From NCBI GenBank assembly GCA_045132775.1, contig JBGUSX010000156.1, positions 13,798 through 77,797 on the forward strand: a stretch of DNA of 64,000 bases, written 5' to 3'. Both the position numbers and the translations under genes were made by a program. This document shows positions 16,519-26,145 of this stretch, one piece after another. Each line of letters starts with the position of its first letter. The stretch's first letter is position 1. The notes below the pieces were generated by a model. It made no database searches. It was not told the DNA's origin and was given only the letters and a program-made list of their open reading frames with translations. Source of the DNA: SVTX01 sp045132775. GTDB lineage: Bacteria > Bacillota > Clostridia > Oscillospirales > CAG-272.

Positions 16519-18816
16519 TCATTCCACGATTCCCGCGTTTTTGAGTGCTTCTTCCTGCAAGGTGTAGAGCTTTTTATAAACTCCGTCCTCTATTTCGAGA
16601 AGCTCTCTGTGTGTTCCTCGCTCCGCAACCTTTCCGTGCTCTATTACGATCAGCTCGTCTGCGTCACGCAAGGTTGAGAGTCTGTGCGCTATCATTATTG
16701 TTGTTTTGTCTTTTGTCAGATCTGTTATCGCGTTTTGAATACGCTTTTCTGTCTCTGTATCCATAGCGGCGGTTGCTTCGTCAAGTATCAGTATCTTTGG
16801 GTCGCGCAGGATCGCTCTGGCTATTGAAAGTCTCTGCTTTTCTCCTCCCGAAAGGTCCTTGAATCCAAAGCCTATTTTGGTATGATACGCATCGGGCAGC
16901 TTGATAATAAAGTCATGAGCACCCGACAGCTTTGCCGCCTTGACTACTTCCTCAAAACTCGCATCAGGCTTTGCATATCTGATATTATCAAGTATCGTTC
17001 CGATAAAGAAGAAGGTCTCCTGCGATACTATTGCGATATTCTCATACAAGGCTTTAAATGAAAGATCCTTGACGTTGTATCCGTCAACGAATATCTCTCC
17101 CTCGTCACTGTCGTACAGACGCATAAGAAGGTTGACTATCGTGCTCTTTCCCGCACCTGTATGCCCAACGATTCCAAGAGTTTTCCCTGCTTTTACATCA
17201 AAGCTTACGTTATCGATAACCTTATGGTTTTTAACGTACGAAAACTCAACGTTCCGAAATTCCACGTCGCCGTGTATCTCTTCGGGTGTGACTGCATTTT
17301 CTTTTTCCGTGATATCGGGCTCGGTGTCGTATATTTCAAACAATCTTTGGAGTGCGTTGGTGCTTGATGCAGACCAATCTATCATATCAGCAAAGAAGTA
17401 CATCGGGCTGTATATCATATTTACGTATGCAACGAATTTGATAAGCTGACCGTAAGAAAAGTCATTATATCCGGAAATTACCATCCATCCGCCAACGCCG
17501 AGTGCGATGATATTTCCAAGGTAAAGAATGAGTCCGAGCGAGGGATATACATAGTTATTGAACACGGAAAGATTCTTCTGATATCTTGCTGCGCGTCTGC
17601 TTGTGCCCTCAAACCTTTCTGTCTCTGCGCGCTCGCGAGAGAATGCCTTTACCACTCTCATGCCCGTAAGGACGTCGGACAGCTGAGAATTGAGCTTTCT
17701 CGAGCCGGAATAATTTTTCGCGTGTAGCTTCATTTCCTTGCGGTAGCTCCTCAAAATTATGAGGAAGAAGAGCGGAACCGTGAATAGCGAGCAGAGTGCG
17801 AGTAAGGGGTTTTCAATAAATAGGAGCACACATATTACTATGACCTGTACGACGTTGATAAGAAAATACGGTACTCCGTCACAGAAGAAATAGTATATCG
17901 TATTTGAGTCATTGTTGACCTGTGTCATAAGTGCGCCCGTCTGACGTCCATTAAAGAATGATAACGATAACTTTTCTATCGAGGTAAACACGGTCATTTT
18001 GAGGTCGTAAACTATCCTTGCGGCGATCTTTGCGGATATTCTTCCGTTAATAACTGTAAATATCTGTGATAAAACTCTTGTACCGACAATAAGAGCTATA
18101 ACAAGCAAGAGCTCACCGAAAAAGCCTCCGTCCTCACGCAAAACTTCATCGTAGAAGAATTCGTTTGAAAAATACGGTATTAGAATACTCGCTCCCGTTA
18201 GCAAAAGGAGCGACATAAGCATCAATGCGATATATCCCTTGTATTTAACAAGGAACATGCCGAAACGGCGGTAGAGCTTTCCCTTTTCCATACATTTCGG
18301 ACATACCTTGCGGTCCTTGTCGGGATAACGCATTCCGCACTTTGGGCAACATCTTGATTCAGGCTTGTCGTCACCGTCGATCTCAAAATCCACGCTTATT
18401 ATCTCGCCTTTTTTCATTCGCTCAAAGTATTTAATAAAGATGAGTACCGAGGAGCGACAGGTGTTTGTCATAGCGGTCAGAAACCTATAATCACCCGATT
18501 CAAGCTTTGCAGTAAGACGAGCACTTGATTGCATTTCTTCAAGCTTTAACGACTCAATATTCTGCACCGAATATTCGTCAAACGCGGTTTCGTTCCATAC
18601 ACGGTTTAACTGTTTTTTGTTCTGATCCGCACCGACAATGGCAACAGTACCTGAGATAACGTATATGCTCTCGGCGGTTGCAACTACGTAGGTATCGCAA
18701 AAAACGTGCTCGCGGTTCATGTCGCAATAGGTTGCCATCATTATTTTGTCTGTGTCCACGCCCTCTCGTCTGAGAGAATCATAAACGTGACCCGGTATTC
18801 TGTCCGTCAGAAGCAT
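16519..18816 (-). CDS. ABC exporter half-transporter (first gene of ABC-DUF1854-ABC set)
   Basis: A 765-aa fused permease-ATPase. It has a soluble N-terminal domain (about 1-145), a zinc ribbon (C157, C160, C172, C175), six hydrophobic segments between about 190 and 480, Walker A GHTGAGKST (551-559), signature LSGGE (655-659) and Walker B ILILDE (675-680). It parallels the 13693-15942 protein domain for domain. Both ATPase sites look intact. GAGGTGA sets the start at 18816, and a consensus promoter lies just upstream. Possible roles are lipid, peptide or drug export; not decidable here. Confidence 0.92.
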   Translation of the reverse strand: MLLTDRIPGHVYDSLRREGVDTDKIMMATYCDMNREHVFCDTYVVATAESIYVISGTVAIVGADQNKKQLNRVWNETAFDEYSVQNIESLKLEEMQSSARLTAKLESGDYRFLTAMTNTCRSSVLIFIKYFERMKKGEIISVDFEIDGDDKPESRCCPKCGMRYPDKDRKVCPKCMEKGKLYRRFGMFLVKYKGYIALMLMSLLLLTGASILIPYFSNEFFYDEVLREDGGFFGELLLVIALIVGTRVLSQIFTVINGRISAKIAARIVYDLKMTVFTSIEKLSLSFFNGRQTGALMTQVNNDSNTIYYFFCDGVPYFLINVVQVIVICVLLFIENPLLALCSLFTVPLFFLIILRSYRKEMKLHAKNYSGSRKLNSQLSDVLTGMRVVKAFSRERAETERFEGTSRRAARYQKNLSVFNNYVYPSLGLILYLGNIIALGVGGWMVISGYNDFSYGQLIKFVAYVNMIYSPMYFFADMIDWSASSTNALQRLFEIYDTEPDITEKENAVTPEEIHGDVEFRNVEFSYVKNHKVIDNVSFDVKAGKTLGIVGHTGAGKSTIVNLLMRLYDSDEGEIFVDGYNVKDLSFKALYENIAIVSQETFFFIGTILDNIRYAKPDASFEEVVKAAKLSGAHDFIIKLPDAYHTKIGFGFKDLSGGEKQRLSIARAILRDPKILILDEATAAMDTETEKRIQNAITDLTKDKTTIMIAHRLSTLRDADELIVIEHGKVAERGTHRELLEIEDGVYKKLYTLQEEALKNAGIVE

Positions 18817-18854
18817 ATCGTCACCTCGCTTTCATTCAAAATCATTACAGATTT

Positions 18855-18883
18855 ATTATAATCCTTTTGCCCCCTTTTGTCAA
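18855..18883 (-). promoter_or_regulatory. Consensus promoter of the ABC-DUF1854-ABC operon
   Basis: Minus strand TTGACA, 17-bp spacer, TATAAT, a perfect sigma-A consensus, 39 bp before the ATG at 18816. Confidence 0.85.
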
Positions 18884-18924
18884 TAAACTAAAAGTAGATA
18901 AAGAATAAATTTAGTCAATAAATA

Positions 18925-18953
18925 TTGAAAAAAGTTCCCGAATATGATATACT
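18925..18953 (+). promoter_or_regulatory. Promoter of radA
   Basis: TTGAAA, 17-bp spacer, TATACT, 30 bp before the ATG at 18983. Confidence 0.8.
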
Positions 18954-18982
18954 TAATTAAATTAAAGAAAAGGAGCCGAAAA

Positions 18983-20371
18983 ATGAAGGGCTTGAAAACT
19001 ATATATATTTGTTCGAATTGCAGTTATCACTCTCCAAAATGGATGGGTAAGTGCCCCTCCTGCAATCAATGGAATACGATGGTTGAGGACGTTATCAACA
19101 CCTCACCAGAGGAGTCTGCCGCAAAAAGAAAGAGCCTTTCGGGCTCTCTTGGAATTGATAATCACGCAATCTCATACGATGAGCTTGAGATACCCGATTA
19201 CATACGCTCAAAGACCGGACTTGATGAGCTGGACCGTGTGCTAGGCGGCGGTCTTGTTCACGGCTCTGTCGTGCTTATCTCGGGCGAGCCCGGAATTGGT
19301 AAATCAACGCTTCTTATGCAGATATCCGAATGCCTTGGGGCAAACAAGCGCGTTCTCTATATCTCAGGCGAGGAATCGGGCGGACAGATCAAGCTTCGCG
19401 CAAAAAGGCTTGGAGTCTCAGGAAAAAACCTTTATATACTGACAGAGACGAATCTCGACAGCATACTCAAGGAAGCGGATAAGCTGAAGCCCGACATAAT
19501 GATCGTGGACTCGATACAGACGATATACGATGAGATGATCAAAAGTGCGCCCGGAAGTATAACTCAGGTTCGTGAGTCCGCACTGACACTTATCAACAAA
19601 GCAAAATCTCACGGAATTTCGATGCTTCTTGTCGGTCACGTAAATAAGGAGGGTGGGATTGCAGGTCCAAAGGTGCTTGAGCACATGGTGGATGCGGTTC
19701 TCTGCTTTGAGGGCGAAAAGCTCCAATCCTACAGAATAATCAGAGCCAACAAAAACCGCTTCGGCTCAACGAACGAGATAGGCGTTTTCGAGATGACCGA
19801 CAAGGGTCTTTTAGAGATCCCCAATCCTTCCGAAATGCTCCTTTCGGGTAGACCGAAAAACACTCCAGGCAACTGTGCCGTGTGCACTATCGAAGGTACG
19901 CGTCCGATAATTGCCGAGATTCAGGCTCTTGTTTCCCCCACCGCGTTTCCTTCTCCCAGACGTACCGCAAACGGCATAGACTACAACAGACTATGCCTTA
20001 TTATTGCGGTACTTGAAAAGAGGCTGGGATTGAAGTTCTACCAAAACGACGTATATATGAACGTAATCGGCGGTCTATATTTAAGTGAGCCTGCAAGCGA
20101 TGCAGCGATCGCACTTGCGCTTATTTCATCACTTACCGACAAGTCGGTTCCCGATGATCTTATCGCCATAGGAGAGCTCGGTCTTTCGGGTGAGTGCCGC
20201 GCGGTTTCAAACCTAGAGCAAAGGGTCAAGGAGGCGGCAAGACTCGGATTTACAAAGGCTATCGTTCCCTTTAAAAACGTTGAAAAACGCAAAATCGATT
20301 CAAACATCAAGCTTATCCCTATTCATAGTATCTATGAGGCTCTCGGGGTACTTACATCTAACAATAACTAA
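18983..20371 (+). CDS. radA: DNA repair protein RadA
   Basis: RadA (Sms) is a RecA-like ATPase helping branch migration in recombinational repair. The 462-aa protein shows the N-terminal zinc finger (C10, C13, C24, C27 within YICSNCSYHSPKWMGKCPSC), Walker A GEPGIGKST (101-109), the RadA-specific KNRFG motif followed by STNEIGVFEM, and a C-terminal Lon-like domain. The ATG at 18983, behind AGGAG, is preferred over an upstream ATG at 18944 which overlaps the -10 box. Single-gene unit with its own promoter and terminator. Confidence 0.96.
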   Translation: MKGLKTIYICSNCSYHSPKWMGKCPSCNQWNTMVEDVINTSPEESAAKRKSLSGSLGIDNHAISYDELEIPDYIRSKTGLDELDRVLGGGLVHGSVVLISGEPGIGKSTLLMQISECLGANKRVLYISGEESGGQIKLRAKRLGVSGKNLYILTETNLDSILKEADKLKPDIMIVDSIQTIYDEMIKSAPGSITQVRESALTLINKAKSHGISMLLVGHVNKEGGIAGPKVLEHMVDAVLCFEGEKLQSYRIIRANKNRFGSTNEIGVFEMTDKGLLEIPNPSEMLLSGRPKNTPGNCAVCTIEGTRPIIAEIQALVSPTAFPSPRRTANGIDYNRLCLIIAVLEKRLGLKFYQNDVYMNVIGGLYLSEPASDAAIALALISSLTDKSVPDDLIAIGELGLSGECRAVSNLEQRVKEAARLGFTKAIVPFKNVEKRKIDSNIKLIPIHSIYEALGVLTSNNN

Positions 20372-20378
20372 TAGTAAA

Positions 20379-20418
20379 AGCTATCATATCGCGGGATTCG
20401 CGATATGATAGCTTTTTT
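20379..20418 (+). terminator. Intrinsic terminator of radA
   Basis: 15-bp perfect stem AGCTATCATATCGCG / CGCGATATGATAGCT, 5-nt loop, followed by T7. Confidence 0.93.
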
Positions 20419-20440
20419 TGAAAAATTTGTTCTATTTTAT

Positions 20441-20469
20441 TTGACAAACGGTATTTTGTGTGCTATAAT
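20441..20469 (+). promoter_or_regulatory. Consensus promoter of the TerB-ATPase-helicase cassette
   Basis: TTGACA, 17-bp spacer, TATAAT, a perfect vegetative consensus 42 bp before the TTG start at 20511. The cassette is expected to be constitutively transcribed. Confidence 0.88.
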
Positions 20470-20510
20470 AATATATTACAGAACTTTACACAAAAAGGAG
20501 GGATTTTCAC

Positions 20511-22229
20511 TTGTCAAACGGTAGCAAAAACGACGGCTTTTGGGATCTTGGTGATTATAGAGGTATCAGAAACCGTATCACCGAGCAAAGCCGCAGGTCA
20601 TTCTCAACCGATCGAACCTCTGCAGTGGAGATTGGCGATGAAAAATTGGCTGATGCAAACAAAATTGATCTGTCAGAGACAGTTATTACAAAGTTTGTCC
20701 CTCCGCACAGCGACAGAAATCTCTCAAAAAGGCACGTATTATTCGAATATGAGCCTCAAAATCCGCTGATAAAAAGCGTAACCGTTTATTCAGAAAAAGA
20801 AAATGACGAGGTTTTCGTGCACGATAATCTGTTTATAAGAGAAAGACGCGCCCTTCTTGACAGAAGTACGACATTCAAAGAGCCGGTTCCCTTTTATTCG
20901 TATGCACCGAGATATTCACAGCTAAACAAGGCACAGTTAAATTGGTACGTCTGGTGGAGACAGAATGCGAGAAACGGCAACTTTATCAAGACTGATGAAT
21001 CATACGTTATGCTTTACGCCTACGAGCTTGCCGCTATGGGTGAGGGAGAGGACAAGGATGCGGCACTTTCGATGCTTTGTTCTCTCTTAACAAGGTTTGG
21101 TTCCAAAGACCTTGGGATCGTATATAAGATCATGATACGCGATCTTATCTGCGATTTTTGTCTTATCCACGCGCTCCGCGCCCCTACGGAAAAGCTTAAT
21201 GGGATTGAAAAACAAGTATTGTTTGGCTCATTTCTTCCCGAGCTTTTGATAGATCTTTCTTCGGACAGACAGGCTTGCTCAGATGCCGTCTCTTCCCTTT
21301 CTCTTTACGATTACAGACGAAGCAAATGCTATAACGAAGCTACGGCTGAAACCTTTAAAAAAGGTATTGACGGCGCGATAAGTGCTGTTCTCAACAATAA
21401 TGATGCCTTTGACTCAATAACGTCATTTACCCACGGAGTGTATAGCGGAGTCACCGTTGAAAGACATCCGTTCACACGTATGGTCAATATCGTAAATAAG
21501 AATATTAAAATTGAGATAGTTTACTACGAAATAGCAAATCTAAAGACCGCAATTACCGATATTGTCAGGTACTCCGAAAATAAGGTTCGTGAGCATCTCG
21601 GAATAAGAAATCGGATCCACGTCCTTACGGTGAATCCTCAGGCTCGCACCGCGATCGACACCTTCTTCGAGCAAAATCTCCCTGCCCGTCAGTTTGTTGA
21701 CAGGAGAAGGCGCGACGCTAAGGTGGATGAGAATCAGCCTCACGAATATGATGTACTCTATGATGTGCCAAAGGTTGCTATCTCACCCGAACGAGCATTG
21801 GAAATCGAACGGGAATCATGGGATACGACTAAAAAATTAACTGAGGCATTCTCAGATTCCGACTCTTTTACCGACATCGGTACAGATAAATCTGCACATA
21901 TCGATATGAACGATTCGACAACAGAGAGAACACCGAAATTGGTAGATGTTGAGGAAAGCATACCCGAACACGTTGCACCTCCATCCGATGAGCAAGGCGT
22001 TTATGCGGGTCTTCGTGAAAAGCTTGGTAATATCAGCGAATTTGTCGCTCTTTGCCGTGTGCCCTCTCTTTTGCAGCAAAGAAAGTTTGCCTCCACACAC
22101 GGAACGACGGTTGAAGAGCTTGCAGACAAAATTAACGAGGTCGCTGTTGAGATTTTCGGTGACATAATACTTGAGGACAGCGGACAAGGATATGCAATAA
22201 TTGAAGATTATCTTTTCCTCTTCAACTGA
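20511..22229 (+). CDS. TerB N-terminal/C-terminal domain protein
   Basis: A 572-aa protein. Residues about 125-330 match a TerB_N-type domain (FYSYAPRYSQLNKAQLNWYV, then WWRQNARNGNF). The last 90 residues (NISEFVALCRVPSLLQQRKF onward) look like the small C-terminal TerB_C-like domain. TerB-N proteins were linked by Anantharaman, Iyer and Aravind to Ter stress systems and DNA-processing operons. The start is TTG, supported by AAGGAGG nearby; this weak start is the first gene of a three-gene operon with a DUF2791 ATPase and an Lhr-like helicase. No nuclease motif is visible. Exact role unknown; scaffold or sensor of the cassette is an inference. Confidence 0.72.
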   Translation: MSNGSKNDGFWDLGDYRGIRNRITEQSRRSFSTDRTSAVEIGDEKLADANKIDLSETVITKFVPPHSDRNLSKRHVLFEYEPQNPLIKSVTVYSEKENDEVFVHDNLFIRERRALLDRSTTFKEPVPFYSYAPRYSQLNKAQLNWYVWWRQNARNGNFIKTDESYVMLYAYELAAMGEGEDKDAALSMLCSLLTRFGSKDLGIVYKIMIRDLICDFCLIHALRAPTEKLNGIEKQVLFGSFLPELLIDLSSDRQACSDAVSSLSLYDYRRSKCYNEATAETFKKGIDGAISAVLNNNDAFDSITSFTHGVYSGVTVERHPFTRMVNIVNKNIKIEIVYYEIANLKTAITDIVRYSENKVREHLGIRNRIHVLTVNPQARTAIDTFFEQNLPARQFVDRRRRDAKVDENQPHEYDVLYDVPKVAISPERALEIERESWDTTKKLTEAFSDSDSFTDIGTDKSAHIDMNDSTTERTPKLVDVEESIPEHVAPPSDEQGVYAGLREKLGNISEFVALCRVPSLLQQRKFASTHGTTVEELADKINEVAVEIFGDIILEDSGQGYAIIEDYLFLFN

Positions 22230-22258
22230 TTTATAAACTTAATAAAGGATTTTAGTAT

Positions 22259-23638
22259 ATGGAAAACAGAAATAATACACCGCAGGTGCCGAGAAGAATA
22301 CTTGCTTCACTTTTGTCGAGCGTTTCGGCGGGAGTAGTACCGAGGGCCGGTGCGCCATACATCGCAATAGGCAGAAAAGACGAGATCAGTGCATTTCTCT
22401 CCGATCTTGAAGAAATAAACGAGGGCGGAGGCGCAATGCGCTTCCTTATAGGTCGTTATGGAAGCGGTAAGAGCTTTCTTATTCAACTCGTTCGCGGTTA
22501 TGCGCTTGAACGTGATTTTTTGACCGCGGATTGCGATCTTTCACCCGAAAGGCGTCTTTGCGGAAGCGGTCACGGTGGAATATCGACATATCGCGAGCTT
22601 ATGAAAAATCTTGCCTCAAAATCCTCGCCCGACGGAGGCGCACTGTCCAAGATCATACTTCGCTGGACGGGTAAGCTCCGCAACGAGCTTATTGAAAGCG
22701 GAATATCTCCCGATTCCGCAGAGCTCACAAGACAGCTTGGTCGCAAGGTACACGCAGAGCTTGACGATCTCGAATTTATGGTCGGCGGCTTTGATTTTGC
22801 ACGAGTTGTTTTTGAGTTTTACACTGCAAGCATTTCCGACAGTGAGGACGCGAACGCAAAAATGAGTGCGTGTCTGCGTTGGTTACGCGGAGAATTCGCA
22901 ACCAAAACCGAGGCGAAGAATGCGCTTGGATTCCCTGTTTCAGTGATAATTGATGACGATAACTGGTACGATTTTATAAAGCTTTGGGCGGCTCTTTCAA
23001 GGAAGATCGGCTACAGAGGTCTTGTTGTGTTTATTGATGAGTGTGTGAATCTTTACAAGATCCCAAACCGCATAAGCCGTGAAAACAACTATGAAAAGAT
23101 CCTTTCGATGTTCAACGATACGCTCCAAGGACGCGCGCCAGGACTTGACATAATATTCGGCGGAACTCCTCAATTCTTGGAGGATACTCGCAGAGGACTG
23201 TTCAGCTACGAGGCTCTTCGCTCGCGCCTATGCGACAGTCGTTTTGCTCTTGACGGATTTAAAAACCTCATCGGCCCCGTTATTCGTTTGCGCCGCCTCA
23301 CCGACGATGAGCTTTTCGCGCTCATTCAGCGCATAACTGCACTTTACTCACAGTATTACAACTGGGAATGCACCGTTACAAATGAGGACAGGCTTAAGTT
23401 TTTGAATATCTGTCTTTCCCGCGCGGGTGCCGACAGCATGATCACTCCCCGAGAGATGCTCCGTGACTATATGACGGTGCTCAATATTCTGATGCAGAAT
23501 CCAGAGGCAAGCTTTGATGACGTTGTCGGAAGTCACGTTACTCTCAAAACTGAACAAAAGGACGAGGAGATTCCCGAGGAAAACACGGATATTCCCTCAC
23601 AGAAAAACAAATTCACGGCAAACGATATAGAATTTTAA
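22259..23638 (+). CDS. BREX-type ATP-binding protein (DUF2791, BrxD-like)
   Basis: A 459-aa P-loop ATPase. Walker A GRYGSGKS is at 65-72 and Walker B LVVFIDEC at 255-262; the sensor-like FGGTPQFLEDTRRGLFSYEAL region follows. This pattern matches the BrxC/BrxD ATP-binding family used in BREX phage-defence loci (BrxD of type 2 pairs with the helicase BrxHI). The tail after residue 435 is acidic and probably disordered. It starts 29 bp after the TerB-like gene and ends 41 bp before the helicase gene, so it is the central gene of the operon. No PglX, PglZ or BrxC is nearby. Confidence 0.8.
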   Translation: MENRNNTPQVPRRILASLLSSVSAGVVPRAGAPYIAIGRKDEISAFLSDLEEINEGGGAMRFLIGRYGSGKSFLIQLVRGYALERDFLTADCDLSPERRLCGSGHGGISTYRELMKNLASKSSPDGGALSKIILRWTGKLRNELIESGISPDSAELTRQLGRKVHAELDDLEFMVGGFDFARVVFEFYTASISDSEDANAKMSACLRWLRGEFATKTEAKNALGFPVSVIIDDDNWYDFIKLWAALSRKIGYRGLVVFIDECVNLYKIPNRISRENNYEKILSMFNDTLQGRAPGLDIIFGGTPQFLEDTRRGLFSYEALRSRLCDSRFALDGFKNLIGPVIRLRRLTDDELFALIQRITALYSQYYNWECTVTNEDRLKFLNICLSRAGADSMITPREMLRDYMTVLNILMQNPEASFDDVVGSHVTLKTEQKDEEIPEENTDIPSQKNKFTANDIEF

Positions 23639-23679
23639 TCTAATTTACCGGATAAAACTAAAAAATGCAGGAGGCAGAA

Positions 23680-25983
23680 ATGACACAGGCGGATAGAATT
23701 TTTGAGCGTTTTCCCGACTTCATAAGAGAATATATTTATTCGCACTCGTGGGAATCTCTGCGCGAGGTACAGATAGCGGCGGCAAAGACTATTTTTGAAA
23801 CAGACAAAAACCTGCTCCTCACTTCATCGACCGCAAGCGGAAAGACAGAGGCGGCCTTCTTCCCCATCCTCTCTCTTCTGCACGAAGACCCATCCGCAAC
23901 CGTCGGTGTTCTCTATATTGCCCCTCTAAAAAGCCTTATCAACGACCAATTTGAGCGTCTTGAGGAGCTTCTAGATATGACGGGAGTAAGGCTCACCCAT
24001 TGGCACGGCGACGTGGCTATGTCGCACAAGAAAAAGCTACTTGAGAAGCCTTCGGGAATCCTGCAGATAACCCCAGAGTCGCTTGAGGCTATGCTTATCA
24101 ACCGATCCAACGATATACCACGCATCTTTGGTGATCTTCGTTTTATCGTTATTGATGAGATACACACGTTGACGGGTACTGACAGGGGCAATCAGATAAT
24201 TTGTCAATTATCTCGTATCGGACATCTTATTGGATATCATCCCAGAAGAATCGGACTATCTGCAACGATAGGTGATCCTTCCCTTGCTGCAGAGTGGCTT
24301 TGTGCGGACTCCGGACGGGATATTGATGTCCCATCTCTTACACAGGAAAAAATACGTTGGCGACTTGGACTTGAGCATTTCTATATTCAAAATCCCGAGC
24401 TCGAAACTCCCGACGAAAAAAAGAAAAAAGAAGCAACTGAAGCTAATGTGGGAGACATCGAAACAGCCTCCACATCTCCCGATCCATACACAAATACAAA
24501 ACAAAAAAAGCCGTATTACATTGACCCGGGATATGAATACGTATATGATTGCGTAAAAGACAAAAAGGCTCTTGTTTTTTCAAATTCGCGTGAGGAGACC
24601 GAGTACGTTTGCGCAACATTGCGTCAGATCTCATCTCTTCGCGGTGACAGTGACGGACGAATTCTCATCCATCACGGCAATCTTTCCGCTTCTCTCCGAG
24701 AAGAAGCCGAAATGAAGATGCGAAACGATGAGGATATAGCTGTCACCTGCGCCACTGTTACGATGGAGCTTGGAATAGATATCGGCAGGCTTCAACGTGT
24801 CGTACAGATCGAGGCGCCAAACACAGTTTCGAATTTTCTTCAAAGACTCGGTCGCTCGGGCAGACGCGGAGATCCGCCCGAAATGATGATGGTCTTCCGC
24901 GAGGAAGATCCCCTTCCAAACACTCCTCTCCCTCAGCTTATTCCGTGGGAGCTTTTGCGTGGAATTGCTATCATTCAGCTATACATTGAGGAACGCTTTA
25001 TCGAGCCTCCGCAAAGGAAAAAGCTACCCTTCAGTCTACTTTTCCATCAAACTCTTTCAATGCTGGCTTCCTCGGGCGAGCTTACCGCCGCGCGACTTGC
25101 CGAGCGGGTCCTTTCTCTTCCTCCTTTCAAGGAAGTATCCAAGGAAGACTATAAGACGTTGCTTGTTTCTATGCTCAACAACGAGTTTATCGAGATGACC
25201 GAGGAAAAGGGTCTGATAGTTGGGCTTACGGGTGAGAGACTACTTAAGAGCTTTAAATTCTACGCTGTATTTAAGGACAATGAGGATTTCACCGTTAGAT
25301 GCGGATCAGACGAGATAGGCACAATAACCACTCCTCCTCCCGTTGGAGACCGCTTTGCTCTTGCGGGTCGTGTCTGGGAGGTTGAAGAGCTCGATATCCA
25401 GCACAAGCTTGTTTACGTTAAAAAGGTTGAGGGCAAGATGGAGATATCCTGGCCAGGAGACTTCGGCGAGATACACACCAAGATACTGAAACGAATGAAA
25501 CAGATCCTTGCGGAAGATACTGTCTATCCATATCTGAAAGAAAATGCAATGCGACGCATAGAGCAAGCAAGAAAGACCGCGAGAAACACAGGTATGCTTG
25601 AGCATTCCTTGGTACATTTGGGCGGTTATTCGTGGTGCCTTTTCCCCTGGCTAGGTACCCGTTCATTCAGGACTTTGCGTAAGTTTATTCAGAAAAACGC
25701 TAAGGAAAACAATATAAACGGCATAGAGTTTGAGGGCTGCTATTACATTACCTTCAAAATGGAGAAGATAACGGATCTCAACTTTATTACTCATCTTCTT
25801 AACCGCGTCGAGCGAGACGGTATTGACTGTCATGCGCTTGTAGAAAGCGGTGAGATCCCCGTTTTTGAGAAATACGACAACTACGTTCCCTACGATCTTC
25901 TGCGCAAAGCCTATGCCGCAGATAAGCTCCGTGCGGATGAAGCCGAGGAGCAGATAAGACATATTTTTGAAGAATTCAAATAA
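23680..25983 (+). CDS. Lhr-like DEAD/DEAH superfamily 2 helicase (BrxHI-like)
   Basis: A 767-aa SF2 helicase. Motif I STASGKT (50-56), motif II DEIH (159-162), motif III SAT (194-196), motif VI QRLGRSGRRG (388-397) and an upstream Q (Q31) are all present, so ATPase function looks intact. A Lys/Glu-rich insertion lies at about 245-280, between the two RecA domains. The C-terminal 300 residues form the Lhr-type accessory region. In BREX type 2, an Lhr-like helicase is encoded next to BrxD, as here. The ATG at 23680 is chosen because AGGAGG sits 5 bp upstream; the ATG at 23665 has none. Confidence 0.88.
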   Translation: MTQADRIFERFPDFIREYIYSHSWESLREVQIAAAKTIFETDKNLLLTSSTASGKTEAAFFPILSLLHEDPSATVGVLYIAPLKSLINDQFERLEELLDMTGVRLTHWHGDVAMSHKKKLLEKPSGILQITPESLEAMLINRSNDIPRIFGDLRFIVIDEIHTLTGTDRGNQIICQLSRIGHLIGYHPRRIGLSATIGDPSLAAEWLCADSGRDIDVPSLTQEKIRWRLGLEHFYIQNPELETPDEKKKKEATEANVGDIETASTSPDPYTNTKQKKPYYIDPGYEYVYDCVKDKKALVFSNSREETEYVCATLRQISSLRGDSDGRILIHHGNLSASLREEAEMKMRNDEDIAVTCATVTMELGIDIGRLQRVVQIEAPNTVSNFLQRLGRSGRRGDPPEMMMVFREEDPLPNTPLPQLIPWELLRGIAIIQLYIEERFIEPPQRKKLPFSLLFHQTLSMLASSGELTAARLAERVLSLPPFKEVSKEDYKTLLVSMLNNEFIEMTEEKGLIVGLTGERLLKSFKFYAVFKDNEDFTVRCGSDEIGTITTPPPVGDRFALAGRVWEVEELDIQHKLVYVKKVEGKMEISWPGDFGEIHTKILKRMKQILAEDTVYPYLKENAMRRIEQARKTARNTGMLEHSLVHLGGYSWCLFPWLGTRSFRTLRKFIQKNAKENNINGIEFEGCYYITFKMEKITDLNFITHLLNRVERDGIDCHALVESGEIPVFEKYDNYVPYDLLRKAYAADKLRADEAEEQIRHIFEEFK

Positions 25984-26022
25984 AGCAAAACCGCAACGGA
26001 TAATCCGTTGCGGTTTTGCTTT
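25984..26022 (+). terminator. Intrinsic terminator of the defence-like cassette
   Basis: 17-bp perfect stem AGCAAAACCGCAACGGA / TCCGTTGCGGTTTTGCT, 3-nt loop. It begins directly after the helicase stop codon and can also work from the opposite side for rny. Confidence 0.92.
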
Positions 26023-26145
26023 ATCAAATATATTTCATCCGGCATTCGCCGTGCTTATTCTCATCTGTGTTCTATGTTAAAATATATATTAAATCCTTAA
26101 CTGTAACTAAGGAACAAAGATTACAGAGACTTCTGCATATTTGAA

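Noticed and set aside
20511..25983. A complete BREX system
   Set aside because: No PglX methylase, PglZ phosphatase, BrxC or Lon-like gene is present; only BrxD-like and BrxHI-like components occur.
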